The notes beneath the pieces are model-generated. The model had not been told where the DNA came from. It did not search any database and saw only the letters and a list, made by a program, of their open reading frames with translations. Of a stretch of 57,240 nt of DNA, positions 16,622 through 25,212 are shown piece after piece. The DNA comes from an uncultured Acidimicrobiales bacterium (GTDB lineage Bacteria > Actinomycetota > Acidimicrobiia > Acidimicrobiales > CADCTF01): positions 1-57,240 of the forward strand of contig CADCTF010000094.1 in the NCBI GenBank assembly GCA_902805655.1. Reading direction: 5' to 3'. The position numbers and the translations under genes were made by a program. Each line of letters opens with the position of its first letter. Position 1 is the stretch's first letter.

Positions 16622-17440
16622 TCAGATCAGCTGCGACGGCTCCTTGCCGATCGACTGCAGGAACGGCGCGGCGTACTCGATCCGGCCGGTCATCGTCTGG
16701 GCGTCGCCGGAGGCCAGCTGGTACACGGCTTCGGCGATGTACTCGATCGGCTGCACGCGGTCCTTGGACTGCTCGTTGATGAGCCCGTGGACGGCGACGC
16801 CGGGGGTGTCCACCAGACCTGGCGACACCACGTTCACGGCGATCCCGTCGGCCTGCACCTCCGAAGCCAGACCCGTGGTGAAGCGCTCGAGCGCCGCCTT
16901 GCACATGCCGTACACGGTGCCGCCACGACCGGCCCCGTAGGGCTGCTTCGGGTGGATCCCCGCACCGGACGAGATGTTGATGATCCAGCCGGCGCCCTTC
17001 TCCCGCATGGACGGCATCACCAGCTGGGCGAGATGGAACGGCGCGTAGACCTGCACCTCCATCATCAGCTTGAAGCGCTTCTCGGTGAACTCCTGCACCG
17101 GCGTGAAGTAGGTGATGGCGGCGTTGTTCACCAGGATGTCGACGGGTCCGAACGTGTCGGTCGCCTCCTTCACCAGGTTCTCGCGCTCCGCCGCCACGGC
17201 GAGGTCCGCCTTGACGAGCTTGGCGTCCCCGCCGGAGGAGATGATGCGCTCCACCGTGTCGGCCAGGGTGCCCGGCAACCGGCTGTCACCCGCCTCCACG
17301 GTGCGGGCGGAGACGACGACCTTTGCCCCCTCCATCGCCAGCCGGGCGGCGATCGCCTCGCCGATGCCGCGGCTCGCGCCGGTGACGAGCGCCACCTTCC
17401 CCTTCAGGTTCCCGTCCTTGTTGATGCTTGCTTCGGCCAT
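16622..17440 (-). CDS. Short-chain dehydrogenase/reductase
   Basis: A 272-residue NAD(P)-binding oxidoreductase with a classical SDR fold: TGASRGIGEAIAARL glycine motif, LVNNAAITYF, catalytic Ser in NISSGAG and YxxxK in YGMCK. There is an extra segment (HPKQPYGAGRGG) before the active-site Tyr. The C-terminal region YIAEAVYQLASGDAQTMTGR resembles acyl- or alcohol-oxidising SDRs of actinobacteria. ATG 17440 follows a GGGGGGT-type ribosome-binding site; the frame upstream is open but lacks a better start. It lies between the M15 gene and menD, 75 bp from menD, and its link to quinone synthesis is doubtful. Confidence 0.85.
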   Translation of the reverse strand: MAEASINKDGNLKGKVALVTGASRGIGEAIAARLAMEGAKVVVSARTVEAGDSRLPGTLADTVERIISSGGDAKLVKADLAVAAERENLVKEATDTFGPVDILVNNAAITYFTPVQEFTEKRFKLMMEVQVYAPFHLAQLVMPSMREKGAGWIINISSGAGIHPKQPYGAGRGGTVYGMCKAALERFTTGLASEVQADGIAVNVVSPGLVDTPGVAVHGLINEQSKDRVQPIEYIAEAVYQLASGDAQTMTGRIEYAAPFLQSIGKEPSQLI

Positions 17441-17515
17441 GTGCTGGACCCCCCGTGTGGTCGTCTTGTTCGGTCGAACGTCGCGCACCCGCGCCGTCGG
17501 CGCAAGAAGGCGAGG

Positions 17516-19195
17516 TCAGGCGAGCGCGGCGGCCACTGCCGAATGGATCGAATCGTGCAGCGCGACGTTCGCTGCCCGGTCGGTCCGCACGTGGACCATT
17601 TGCACTCCCCCGGGCTGGAGGACGGCAGGCAGCAGATCGTCCATCCTGTCGACGCGCGTGACCGGGATGCCGTGCACCGCAGCCAGTGCGCCGAGGTCGA
17701 GACCGTGCGGCGTGCCGAACAGCTGCTCGAACCGCTCGGCCGGCACCTCGGAGGCCTGAGGAAGGAAGGAGAAGATGCCTCCTCCGTCGTTGTCGAGCAC
17801 GACGAAGGTGCAGCTGCCGGGCCGGCTCCGGGCGCCGAGGAGGCCGCCGCTGTCGTGAAGGAAGGCGAGGTCGCCGAGGAGGGCCACGACCGGCCGCCTC
17901 TGCCCTGCGGCGGCCAGGCCGAGCGCGGTGGAGACCGTTCCGTCGATGCCGTTGGCCCCCCGATTGGCCTCCACCTGCAGGCGGGAGGACGGATGGCCGT
18001 ACCACTCGATGTCTCGGATCGGCATGGACGACGCCGAGAACAGCACCGTGTCGTGGGGCAGGTCTCGGGTAAGGGTGCGGGCCACGCCGGGTTCGCTGAC
18101 CTCGGGCCGGCTGCCGATGACGGAGTCGATCGCCGCCTGCGCCAGCCGCTCGGCCTCCAACCACGGCTGCGCCCATCCCTCGGGCGCCGGGGAGACGGCC
18201 GCCGCAGCCACGTCGCAGAAGGGCCGGGCGTCGACCTGCAGGATGTAGTTGGCCGTGCGCTCCGGGTCGGACCACCGTCCATAGGGGTCGAGCACCACCT
18301 GCTCCACGTCGAGACCGCCCAGCCAGCCGGCGAGCACCTTCGAGGCGGGCAGCTCCCCCACCCGCAGCACGACCTCCGGCCGGTGCTCGTCCATGGTCGC
18401 GAAGCCGGTGCGGAGCACGGAGTCGAAGGCGGACATGGCATGGCGGCCGCCGCGGAGCCCGGACCGAGGCGCGGCGAGAACCGGCCAGCCGAGCGCGTCG
18501 GCCAGGCCGGCCAGGGACTCACCGCCGGCCCCACGGCCCGCCACCACCACACCCCGCCGGCCACTCAAGAGCTCCGCGCCCTGCACGGGCGCGGTGCTCG
18601 ACACCCAGCTGCGCACCCGGTGCCACGGCCGTCCGTCCGCACGACCGGGCGGCAGCGCGTCGGGAGTGGCTACCAGCGGGTCGCGGAAGGCCAGGTTCAA
18701 GTGCACCGGTCCCGGACCGGCCGGGTTGGTCGTGGCCTCGGCGACCGCTCTAGAGGCGATCGAGCGCCACGTGGCGCTCGCCGCGTCGTCGGCCACGCCG
18801 GGCTCGAAGGCCCACCGCAGCGCTCCGCCGAACAGGCTCCCCTGTTCGAGCGTCTGTGGAGCCCCGACGTGGTGCAGCTCGGGAGGACGATCCGCGGTGC
18901 AGACCACCATCGGCACGCGGGCCAGGTGGGCCTCCAGCACGGCGGGGTGGAGGTGTGCTCCCGCCGTGCCGCTCGTGGTGAGGACGATGGCCGGGCGCCC
19001 GCTGGCCAGGCCGAGACCCAGGGCGTAGAAGGCCGCAGACCGCTCGTCCAGGTGGACGTGCACCCGCACCGACGACTCCGCCAGCGCCAGGGCCAGCGGC
19101 GTCGACCGCGAGCCGGGCGCGACGACTGCGTCCTGCACGCCGGCGCGGAGCCATTCGTCGACGAGCGTCGCCGCGAACGTGGCCTGTACGGTCAT
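17516..19195 (-). CDS. menD: 2-succinyl-5-enolpyruvyl-6-hydroxy-3-cyclohexene-1-carboxylate synthase
   Basis: MenD is a thiamine-diphosphate enzyme that adds the succinic-semialdehyde unit from 2-oxoglutarate to isochorismate. The 559-residue protein has the N-terminal Pyr-domain features VVAPGSRSTPLALALAES, TTSGTAGAHLHPAVLEAH with the catalytic Glu nearby in LDERSAAFY, and the ThDP/Mg signature in GDLAFLHD ... VVLDNDGGGIFSFLPQ. Length is normal. It is divergent from menH with only a few nt between the start codons, and the first menD codons contain the menH -10 element. A weak GGAG ribosome site lies inside menH. Confidence 0.94.
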   Translation of the reverse strand: MTVQATFAATLVDEWLRAGVQDAVVAPGSRSTPLALALAESSVRVHVHLDERSAAFYALGLGLASGRPAIVLTTSGTAGAHLHPAVLEAHLARVPMVVCTADRPPELHHVGAPQTLEQGSLFGGALRWAFEPGVADDAASATWRSIASRAVAEATTNPAGPGPVHLNLAFRDPLVATPDALPPGRADGRPWHRVRSWVSSTAPVQGAELLSGRRGVVVAGRGAGGESLAGLADALGWPVLAAPRSGLRGGRHAMSAFDSVLRTGFATMDEHRPEVVLRVGELPASKVLAGWLGGLDVEQVVLDPYGRWSDPERTANYILQVDARPFCDVAAAAVSPAPEGWAQPWLEAERLAQAAIDSVIGSRPEVSEPGVARTLTRDLPHDTVLFSASSMPIRDIEWYGHPSSRLQVEANRGANGIDGTVSTALGLAAAGQRRPVVALLGDLAFLHDSGGLLGARSRPGSCTFVVLDNDGGGIFSFLPQASEVPAERFEQLFGTPHGLDLGALAAVHGIPVTRVDRMDDLLPAVLQPGGVQMVHVRTDRAANVALHDSIHSAVAAALA

Positions 19196-19200
19196 CGGTG
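19187..19200 (+). promoter_or_regulatory. menH -10 element embedded in the menD start
   Basis: TACGGT (19187-19192) ends 8 nt before the menH ATG at 19201 (5 nt before the alternative GTG at 19198). It lies within codons 2-3 of menD on the opposite strand. Confidence 0.5.
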
Positions 19201-19983
19201 ATGCTCCATTCCGAGGCCAGCGGCGACGGACCGCCGGTGGTGCTGGTACACGGCTTCACCCAGACCCGCCGGTCGTGGGACCCCCTGCTGCACCGCTTCT
19301 CCGCCGCCCACCGGGTGATCGTGGTGGACGCGCCGGGACACGGCCGGTCGGGGAACCTCACCGGCGACCTGTGGCAGGGAGCCCAGTGGCTCGGGGAAGC
19401 GGGCGGTCGAGGCGCCTACGTCGGGTACTCGATGGGCGGGCGCCTGGCCCTGCACCTCGCCATGCTCCGCCCCGAGCTGGTCACGCGACTCGTGCTGGTG
19501 GGGGCGACCGCCGGCTTGGACACCGACGAGGAGCGGCGGGAGCGTCGGGCGGCCGACGAGCAGCTGGCACAAGGTCTCGAGCGCGACGGGCTCGAGGCGT
19601 TCCTCGAGCGCTGGCTCGCCGGCCCGCTCTTCGCGACCCTCTCGCCGGAGGCGGCCGGCCGGGCGGATCGCCTGGAGAACACCGTCGAGGGCCTGGCCAC
19701 CAGCCTGCGCCTCACCGGCACGGGCACCCAGGAATCGCTCTGGTCGAGGCTGGACGAGCTCACGATGCCCGTGCTGCTCGTGGCCGGTGAGCGCGACGAG
19801 AAGTTCACGGCCCTCGCCCACCGCATGGCCGAGGCATGGGGTGGCCCGGCGAGCGTCCGCATCATTCCGGACGCGGGGCATGCCTGCCACGCCGAACGCC
19901 CTGAGGCGTTCGTGGACCTCGTGCTGGCGTTCCTCGACGACGATCATGCGGCGGCGATGCCGGCGGACAGCAGCAGCCCGTAG
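19201..19983 (+). CDS. menH: Alpha/beta hydrolase, probable SHCHC synthase
   Basis: MenH eliminates pyruvate from SEPHCHC to give SHCHC, the step after MenD. The 260-residue protein has an oxyanion segment VLVHGFTQTRRSWDPLL, DAPGHGRSG, the nucleophile elbow YVGYSMGGRLAL, the acid Asp in VAGERDEKF and catalytic His in PDAGHACHAERPE, all matching MenH. The position beside menD supports the call over a generic esterase. ATG 19201 is preferred because of its distance from the TACGGT element; GTG 19198 is possible. Its 3' end overlaps menA by 40 nt. Confidence 0.85.
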   Translation: MLHSEASGDGPPVVLVHGFTQTRRSWDPLLHRFSAAHRVIVVDAPGHGRSGNLTGDLWQGAQWLGEAGGRGAYVGYSMGGRLALHLAMLRPELVTRLVLVGATAGLDTDEERRERRAADEQLAQGLERDGLEAFLERWLAGPLFATLSPEAAGRADRLENTVEGLATSLRLTGTGTQESLWSRLDELTMPVLLVAGERDEKFTALAHRMAEAWGGPASVRIIPDAGHACHAERPEAFVDLVLAFLDDDHAAAMPADSSSP

Positions 19984-20819
19984 GCCAGCTGCACCTGCCC
20001 GGTGCGGACCAGCACGGGGATCAGGTCGCGTCCGCGGGCCCGGGCCAGCACCCGTCGGGCCGGGGCCACACCGAGCGCCAGGCCGAGCAGAGCCACGAGG
20101 GCGAACGGGCGTCGGATGGCGATGCCGAAGGCGGCGAACGCCGGCAGCACCAGCAGGGCCACGATGTAGAGCGTCCGAGTGGGTCCCTCGCCGAGGCGCA
20201 CGGCGAGCGTGCGCTTGCCGGCTGCGGTGTCGGTGGGGATGTCGCGGAGGTTGTTCACCACCAGCAGGGCGGTCGCGAGGGCGCCGACCGGCACCGCGGC
20301 GGCCAAGGCGAGAGCCGTCACCTCCCCGAGGTGCACGTAGGCCGAACCGGCCGTGGCCACGAGCCCGAAGAACACGAAGACGAAGACCTCACCCAGCCCG
20401 GCGTAGCCGTAGGGTTTCGGGCCGCCCGTGTACAGCCACCCGGCGGCGAAGCAGAGCGCACCCACGGCGATCAGCCACCAGCTCACCGTCGCGGCCAGCG
20501 CGAGACCTGCCACCGCAGCCACGCCGAACGACGCCATGGCGGCCAGCTTCACGGCGCGTGCCGGCTTCAGACCCGACGCCACCAGACGTTGAGGCCCCAC
20601 CCGCATGTCGTCGGTGCCGCGGACACCGTCCGAGTAGTCGTTGGCGAAGTTGGTGCCGACCTGGATGGCCAGCGAAACCACCAAAGCGGCCAGCACGCGC
20701 CACCACACCAGGTCCCCCTGACGCAGAGCGACCGCCGTGCCGACCACCACGGGCACGACGGCGGCCGGGAGCGTGCGGGGCCGGGCGCCGATCAACCAGA
20801 CGCGCAGGTCGGTGGCCAT
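19944..20819 (-). CDS. menA: 1,4-dihydroxy-2-naphthoate polyprenyltransferase
   Basis: MenA is an integral-membrane UbiA-type prenyltransferase that joins the polyprenyl chain to DHNA, giving demethylmenaquinone. The 291-residue protein has eight to nine hydrophobic segments and the two Asp-rich motifs: NFANDYSDGVRGTD (about 58-71) and NNLRDIPTDTAAGKR (about 190-204). It begins MATDLRVWLIGARPRTLPAAVVP, typical for MenA. A TACGGT element on the minus strand (20832-20827) ends 7 nt before the ATG. It is convergent with menH (40-nt overlap) and is followed upstream by menB in the same direction. Confidence 0.93.
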   Translation of the reverse strand: MATDLRVWLIGARPRTLPAAVVPVVVGTAVALRQGDLVWWRVLAALVVSLAIQVGTNFANDYSDGVRGTDDMRVGPQRLVASGLKPARAVKLAAMASFGVAAVAGLALAATVSWWLIAVGALCFAAGWLYTGGPKPYGYAGLGEVFVFVFFGLVATAGSAYVHLGEVTALALAAAVPVGALATALLVVNNLRDIPTDTAAGKRTLAVRLGEGPTRTLYIVALLVLPAFAAFGIAIRRPFALVALLGLALGVAPARRVLARARGRDLIPVLVRTGQVQLAYGLLLSAGIAAA

Positions 20820-20833
20820 CGAAGCGACCGTAG
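20820..20833 (-). promoter_or_regulatory. -10 element of menA, leaderless-type
   Basis: Read leftward, TACGGT (20832-20827) ends 7 nt before the menA ATG. It lies directly behind the menB stop, so menA may have its own promoter as well as read-through from menB. Confidence 0.45.
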
Positions 20834-21718
20834 TCAGGGCCGGCGTGGGAACTTCGAGAAGTCGGGCGCCCGCTTCTCGACGTAGGCGTTGCGGCCTTCT
20901 TGGCCTTCCTCGGTCATGTAGAAGAGCATCGTGGCGTCACCGGCGAGCTGCTGGATGCCGGCCAGGCCGTCGTCCGCGGCGTTCATGGCGCCCTTGATCA
21001 TGCGCAAGGCGATGGGCGACAGGGCCAGCATCTCGTTGCACCACTGCACCGTCTCCTCCTCCAGCTGGGCCAGAGGCACGACCGTGTTGACCAGGCCCAT
21101 GTCGAGGGCCTGCGTCGCGTCGTACTGGCGGCAGAGGAACCAGATCTCGCGGGCCTTCTTCTGGCCGATGTTGCGGGCCAGCAGCCCCGAGCCGTAGCCC
21201 GCGTCGAACGAGCCGACCTTGGGGCCGGTCTGGCCGAACCGGGCGTTGTCGGCCGCGATCGTGAGGTCGCACACCACGTGCAGCACATGCCCGCCGCCGA
21301 TGGCGAAGCCGGCCACCATGGCCACGACCGGCTTCGGGCAACGGCGGATCTGGATCTGCAGGTCGAGCACGTTGAGCCGGCCGATGCCCTGCTGCGCCAC
21401 CGAGTCGTCGCCGATGTAGCCGTCGTCGCCGCGGATGCGCTGATCGCCGCCCGAGCAGAAGGCCATGGGACCTTCACCGGTGAAGATGATCACGCCGACA
21501 CTCGGATCGTCCTGCGCGCGCCGGAACGCGTCCTGCAGCTCGAACAGCGTCTGCGGACGGAAGGCGTTGCGCACCTCGGGCCGGTTGATGGTGATCTTCG
21601 CGATCCCAGCGTTCTCCCCGGTGGAGTGCTGGTAGCGGATGTCGCCGTAGGCGGGCCCCGCAGCCTCCCAGACTGCCCCCGGCCGGATGCTCAGGTCACT
21701 GTCGGAATCGACGCTCAT
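20834..21718 (-). CDS. menB: 1,4-dihydroxy-2-naphthoyl-CoA synthase
   Basis: MenB, a crotonase-fold enzyme, cyclises o-succinylbenzoyl-CoA to DHNA-CoA. The 294-residue protein has the MenB features: [31 protein letters not shown], the oxyanion segment [17 protein letters not shown], the active-site Asp region [17 protein letters not shown] and the C-terminal [26 protein letters not shown] 21718 gives the standard start; the frame stays open to 22315, but that part is the antisense of menE. It is divergent from menE with a 22-bp gap. Confidence 0.95.
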   Translation of the reverse strand: MSVDSDSDLSIRPGAVWEAAGPAYGDIRYQHSTGENAGIAKITINRPEVRNAFRPQTLFELQDAFRRAQDDPSVGVIIFTGEGPMAFCSGGDQRIRGDDGYIGDDSVAQQGIGRLNVLDLQIQIRRCPKPVVAMVAGFAIGGGHVLHVVCDLTIAADNARFGQTGPKVGSFDAGYGSGLLARNIGQKKAREIWFLCRQYDATQALDMGLVNTVVPLAQLEEETVQWCNEMLALSPIALRMIKGAMNAADDGLAGIQQLAGDATMLFYMTEEGQEGRNAYVEKRAPDFSKFPRRP

Positions 21719-21740
21719 AGGGCTGAGTACGGTACCGCCG
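21719..21740. promoter_or_regulatory. Overlapping divergent -10 elements of menB and menE
   Basis: The 22-bp gap has TACGGT on the plus strand (21728-21733), 7 nt before the menE GTG, and TACCGT on the minus strand (21734-21729), 10 nt before the menB ATG. The two hexamers share 5 bp, so the promoters could exclude each other. Confidence 0.45.
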
Positions 21741-22844
21741 GTGCCCGACCTCGTCGCAATCGCCGCGCCCGGCGGCCCGCTCTTCGTTCGCGAGCTGTCG
21801 GCGGCATGGGAGCGGGGCGATGCGGTGCTCCCGGTCGACCCTCGCTTGCCCCTCCCGGCGGCCCGGAGGCTGCTCGCGGCCCTGCGTCCGAGCGTCCTGG
21901 TGGACGAGGCCGGCGACCGCCAGTCGTTGCTCGACGCGGCCCCCACGGAGGTCGGTGACGCCCTCGTGGTGGCCAGCAGCGGCACCACGGGCGAGCCCAA
22001 GGGAGTTGTGCTGACCATGGATGCGGTGCGTGCCTCCGCCCTCGCCACCAGCGCCCGCCTGGACGTCGACCCTGCCCGCGACACCTGGCTGGCCTGCCTG
22101 CCCCTGTCGCACGTGGGCGGTCTGTCGGTGCTCACCCGGGCCCTGCTCACCGACACGCCGGTCGAGGTGCTCCCCGCCTTCGACCCTGCCACCCGGGCCA
22201 CGCTGGTGTCGGTCGTGCGCACCCTGCTGACGCGCCACGACCTCACCCGCTTCCGTCGGGTGGTGCTGGGTGGGTCGGCCCCGCCCGACGCCCTTCCGGA
22301 CAACGTCGTCACCACCTACGGGATGACCGAGACGGGCAGCGGCGTGGTGTACGACGGCCGGCCGCTCGACGGCGTCGACGTCCACGTGGAGCCCGACGGC
22401 GAGATCCGAGTTCGAGGCCCGATGCTCCTCCGCGCCTACCGCGACGGGTCGGACCCGAAGGACGCAGACGGCTGGCTGAGCACCGGCGACCTCGGCTTCT
22501 GGACCGACGACGGCCGGCTGCAGGTGCACGGTCGCCGCGGCGACCTCATCATCACCGGAGGTGAGAACGTGTGGCCGGAACCGGTGGAGGCCGCCCTGCG
22601 CTCGCACCGCGGAATCGCGGACGTCGGCGTGGCGGGCGCGCCGGATCCGGAGTGGGGCTCGAGGGTCGTGGCCTACGTCGTCCCGCGGGACCCGGCGAGC
22701 CCTCCGACGCTCGATGCGGTGCGGGCTCACGTCAAGCAGGAGCTGCCGGCCTTCTGCGCTCCGCGCGAGCTCGTCCTGTGCGAGACGTTGCCCCGCACCG
22801 CGCTCGGCAAGCTGCGCCGCGGAGAGCTGTTCACTCCCCGTTAG
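21741..22844 (+). CDS. menE: o-Succinylbenzoate-CoA ligase
   Basis: MenE activates OSB with ATP and CoA, just before MenB. The 367-residue product is short for an ANL ligase, but this is the usual size for actinobacterial MenE. It has [16 protein letters not shown] (about 75-90), [47 protein letters not shown] hinge motifs and the final catalytic lysine in [13 protein letters not shown]. The GTG at 21741 is chosen for position behind TACGGT; the open frame extends to 21687 within menB. A TetR gene follows 61 bp downstream. Confidence 0.9.
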   Translation: MPDLVAIAAPGGPLFVRELSAAWERGDAVLPVDPRLPLPAARRLLAALRPSVLVDEAGDRQSLLDAAPTEVGDALVVASSGTTGEPKGVVLTMDAVRASALATSARLDVDPARDTWLACLPLSHVGGLSVLTRALLTDTPVEVLPAFDPATRATLVSVVRTLLTRHDLTRFRRVVLGGSAPPDALPDNVVTTYGMTETGSGVVYDGRPLDGVDVHVEPDGEIRVRGPMLLRAYRDGSDPKDADGWLSTGDLGFWTDDGRLQVHGRRGDLIITGGENVWPEPVEAALRSHRGIADVGVAGAPDPEWGSRVVAYVVPRDPASPPTLDAVRAHVKQELPAFCAPRELVLCETLPRTALGKLRRGELFTPR

Positions 22845-22905
22845 CGCTGGTAGAACGGGGGTAAGAAGCGAAGATTCACGGCGACCAGCAGCGGGAGATG
22901 ACGCT

Positions 22906-23502
22906 ATGCGCCAGCCATTGACGAGAGAGGCCATAGCGCGAGCGGCACGACAGATCCTCGTGAGCGAGGGCCTGCACGCCGTCTCGTTGCGAAGGGTGGC
23001 CTCGATGCTGGGCGTCACCGCGCCTGCGCTGTATGCCCATGTGGCCGACAAGCGCGACCTGCTGCAGGGCATCGTGGGCCAGGAGTTCGATCTGCTCATC
23101 GAACGGTTCCGGGGCGTCGAGGCCAACGGTCCGATCGAGCAGCTCGAGGCCCAGTGCCGCGCCTACGTCGACCACGCGCTGCAGAACGAAGACCTCTTCC
23201 GCGCCATGTTCCTGTTCCGGCCGGAGCTCACCGGCGAGCAGCAGGGCGACGAACCCGCCCTGATCAACCGCTTGGTCGACGAGCTGCGCACGACCATGCA
23301 GGCGGCCCAGGCCGAGCACCGCCTCGACGCCGCGAACCTGGATCTCGCAGCGCTGACCTTGTGGAGCGCGGTGCACGGCGTGGTGATCACCCTGCTGGCC
23401 GGTCCGCCGATGCAGATCGAGCTGCGGGCGGCCCTGGCCGACTCCGCCATCGGAGCCGCCCTCACCGGGCTCCGGCACGGGGCAGGCGCCCGCGCCGCCT
23501 GA
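22906..23502 (+). CDS. TetR-family transcriptional regulator
   Basis: The 198-residue protein has an N-terminal TetR HTH (about 6-52) with EAIARAARQILVSEG, the turn-helix segment VSLRRVASMLGVTAPALYAHVADKRDLLQGIV, and a divergent helical ligand-binding domain (about 60-190) typical of the C-terminal family with WSAVHGVVITLLAG. GGGAG lies 8 nt before the ATG at 22906. It faces a convergent SDR and lies after menE. Its likely targets are the neighbouring SDR and lipase-like genes; no operator palindrome was identified with confidence. Confidence 0.88.
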   Translation: MRQPLTREAIARAARQILVSEGLHAVSLRRVASMLGVTAPALYAHVADKRDLLQGIVGQEFDLLIERFRGVEANGPIEQLEAQCRAYVDHALQNEDLFRAMFLFRPELTGEQQGDEPALINRLVDELRTTMQAAQAEHRLDAANLDLAALTLWSAVHGVVITLLAGPPMQIELRAALADSAIGAALTGLRHGAGARAA

Positions 23503-23533
23503 GGAGACGCGGAGCCCCGCACGGCAGCGGTGC

Positions 23534-24286
23534 TCAGCCGCCGCTGCGGCCGATCGTCGAGCCACCGTCGACCACGATGGTCTGGCCGGTCATCCACGAC
23601 GAGGCGTCGCTGGCCAGGAAAAGCGCCGTGTTGGCGATGTCCTGGGGCTCGCCGAGGCGCCGCAGCGGCAGGCGCTTGGCCACGGCATCCTCACTCCGCT
23701 CCCACAGGGCACGGGCGAAGTCGGTCTTCACCAGGCCCGGTGCGATGGCGTTGACCCGCACCTGAGGTGACAGCTCGACGGCGAAGTGACCGGTGAGGTG
23801 GATGAGCGCCGCCTTGGTGTTGTCGTAGACGCCGATGCCCCCGCCGTAGCTCATGCCGCCGATGGAGGCGATGTTGACGATGTTGCCGCCGCGCTCCTTC
23901 ATCGAGGCCTCCCACGCCTTCTGGATCCAGACGAAGGGACCCCGCAGGTTGACCTGGAAGGTCTTGTCGTAGCGGGGCAGGTCGATGTCCACGGCCGGCC
24001 CCATGTAGGGGTTGGTCGCGGCGTTGTTCACGAGGATGTCGAGGCCGCCGAGCTGGTCGAGCGTGGCCGCGACGCAGGCTGCGGCTTGATCGGGCTCGCC
24101 GGCGTTGGCGGCGAAGATCGCCGTCTCCCCGTCGATCTGCGACGCCGCCTCCTCCAGCGCATCCTGCTTCCGTGAGGAGAGCATGACGCGAGCGCCTGCG
24201 TCGGCATAGGTCTTGGCGATGGCCAGGCCGATTCCCCGAGACGCCCCGGTGACCAGCGCGACCTTGCCGTCGAGTCGAAGTTCCAT
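23534..24286 (-). CDS. Short-chain dehydrogenase/reductase (FabG-like)
   Basis: The 250-residue protein is a classical SDR: TGASRGIGLAIAKTYADAGARVMLSSRK, NAGE, ILVNNAATNPYMG, catalytic Ser in NIASIGG, YxxxK in YDNTK and the C-terminal DASSWMTGQTIVVDGGSTIG. The last segment is characteristic of FabG/3-oxoacyl-reductase-like enzymes. It is likely to act on hydroxyacyl or alcohol substrates with NAD(P). AGGAAGG lies before the ATG. It is 50 bp from the lipase-like gene upstream, both leftward, and convergent with tetR (31 bp). Confidence 0.88.
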   Translation of the reverse strand: MELRLDGKVALVTGASRGIGLAIAKTYADAGARVMLSSRKQDALEEAASQIDGETAIFAANAGEPDQAAACVAATLDQLGGLDILVNNAATNPYMGPAVDIDLPRYDKTFQVNLRGPFVWIQKAWEASMKERGGNIVNIASIGGMSYGGGIGVYDNTKAALIHLTGHFAVELSPQVRVNAIAPGLVKTDFARALWERSEDAVAKRLPLRRLGEPQDIANTALFLASDASSWMTGQTIVVDGGSTIGRSGG

Positions 24287-24336
24287 GGCGCCTTCCTAGC
24301 GCGGCGCTCCGTTGCCCGGCCAACGGCGGACGCCGC

Positions 24337-25185
24337 TCAGGCGAGGTGGCTGTCGAGCCAGGCCTGGAGGTCGGCGACGACCTCGGCCCGGTTGGTCTCG
24401 TTCAACATCTCGTGGCGGCCGCCGGGATACACCTTCAGCGTGACGTCGGTGAGGCCCGCTTCCTGGTAGCGGTCGATGAGCGGCGTGAGGCGGGTCATGC
24501 CGAGGTTGACCGGGTCTTCGTCACCGACGAAGACGTAGATCGGCAGGTCCTTGCGCACCTGCTGCAAGTAGCCCGGGTCGGCCGTCCGCTGGCCGAGGCT
24601 CGTGAAGGAGGCCCGTGACTCAGGAGTGAAGCGGATCTTGCAGAGCGGATCCGCGATGTACTTGTCGACCTCGGCCTCGTCGCGCGAGAGCCAGTCGTAG
24701 TCGGTGCGAGGGTTCTCGTAGCCGCTGTTCGGGCCACGCTCTCCCCTCGGGAGCCAGTTGGCCGCCGTGCCCGACAGCACCAGTGCATCGAGCAGGGCAT
24801 GGTGCTCCGTCAGGTACACCTGCGAGAAGCTGGCGCCCATCGAGTGACCCAGCAGCACGAGCGGCACCCCGGGATGCTCCTCACGGATGCGTCGGGTGAG
24901 CACGGCCATGTCGTCGACCGCGGCGGCCGCCCCGCCCGGCCCGAAGTCGCCGAGCCGGTCGGGAGCGCCGGCCGTCGCACCGTGACCCCGGTGGTCGGCC
25001 GAGTAGATCGTGTACCCGGACTCGATGAGCGGTGTGAGCGGCTCGAGGTACCGGAGCGAGTGCTCGCCGGCCCCATGCGCCAGCTGGATGATCGCTCGAG
25101 GCGTACCGGGTGCGGCCCACCGGAAGGCGGTGATCTCCGTTCCGTCCTGGCCGACGTAGGTGAACTGAGTGGTGTCAACGGGCAT
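24337..25185 (-). CDS. Alpha/beta hydrolase, monoacylglycerol-lipase-like
   Basis: The 282-residue protein resembles bacterial monoacylglycerol lipases/lysophospholipases: IIQLAHGAGEHSLRYLEPL with the HG oxyanion region, SADHRGHGATAG, nucleophile elbow LLGHSMGASFS (Ser about 115), acid Asp in VFVGDEDPVN and catalytic His in YPGGRHEMLNE. No signal peptide. On the minus strand TACGGT lies 8 nt before the ATG. It and the SDR downstream probably form a short unit for lipid-derived alcohols or acids, but the substrate is inferred only from family resemblance. Confidence 0.85.
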   Translation of the reverse strand: MPVDTTQFTYVGQDGTEITAFRWAAPGTPRAIIQLAHGAGEHSLRYLEPLTPLIESGYTIYSADHRGHGATAGAPDRLGDFGPGGAAAAVDDMAVLTRRIREEHPGVPLVLLGHSMGASFSQVYLTEHHALLDALVLSGTAANWLPRGERGPNSGYENPRTDYDWLSRDEAEVDKYIADPLCKIRFTPESRASFTSLGQRTADPGYLQQVRKDLPIYVFVGDEDPVNLGMTRLTPLIDRYQEAGLTDVTLKVYPGGRHEMLNETNRAEVVADLQAWLDSHLA

Positions 25186-25212
25186 GGGCCGGCACCGTAG
25201 CGGGGGCCGTGT

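Noticed and set aside
16787-19201. 804-codon plus-strand frame
   Set aside because: It covers the SDR and menD on the opposite strand and has no family motif; composition is typical of an antisense frame.
21719-22315. N-terminal extension of menB by about 199 codons
   Set aside because: The extra part is antisense to menE and Ser/Arg-rich; the ATG at 21718 gives the standard MenB N-terminus.
23524-23547. GCAGCGG/CCGCTGC hairpin between tetR and the SDR
   Set aside because: The stem is only 7 bp and overlaps the SDR 3' end; random GC-rich DNA gives such stems often.
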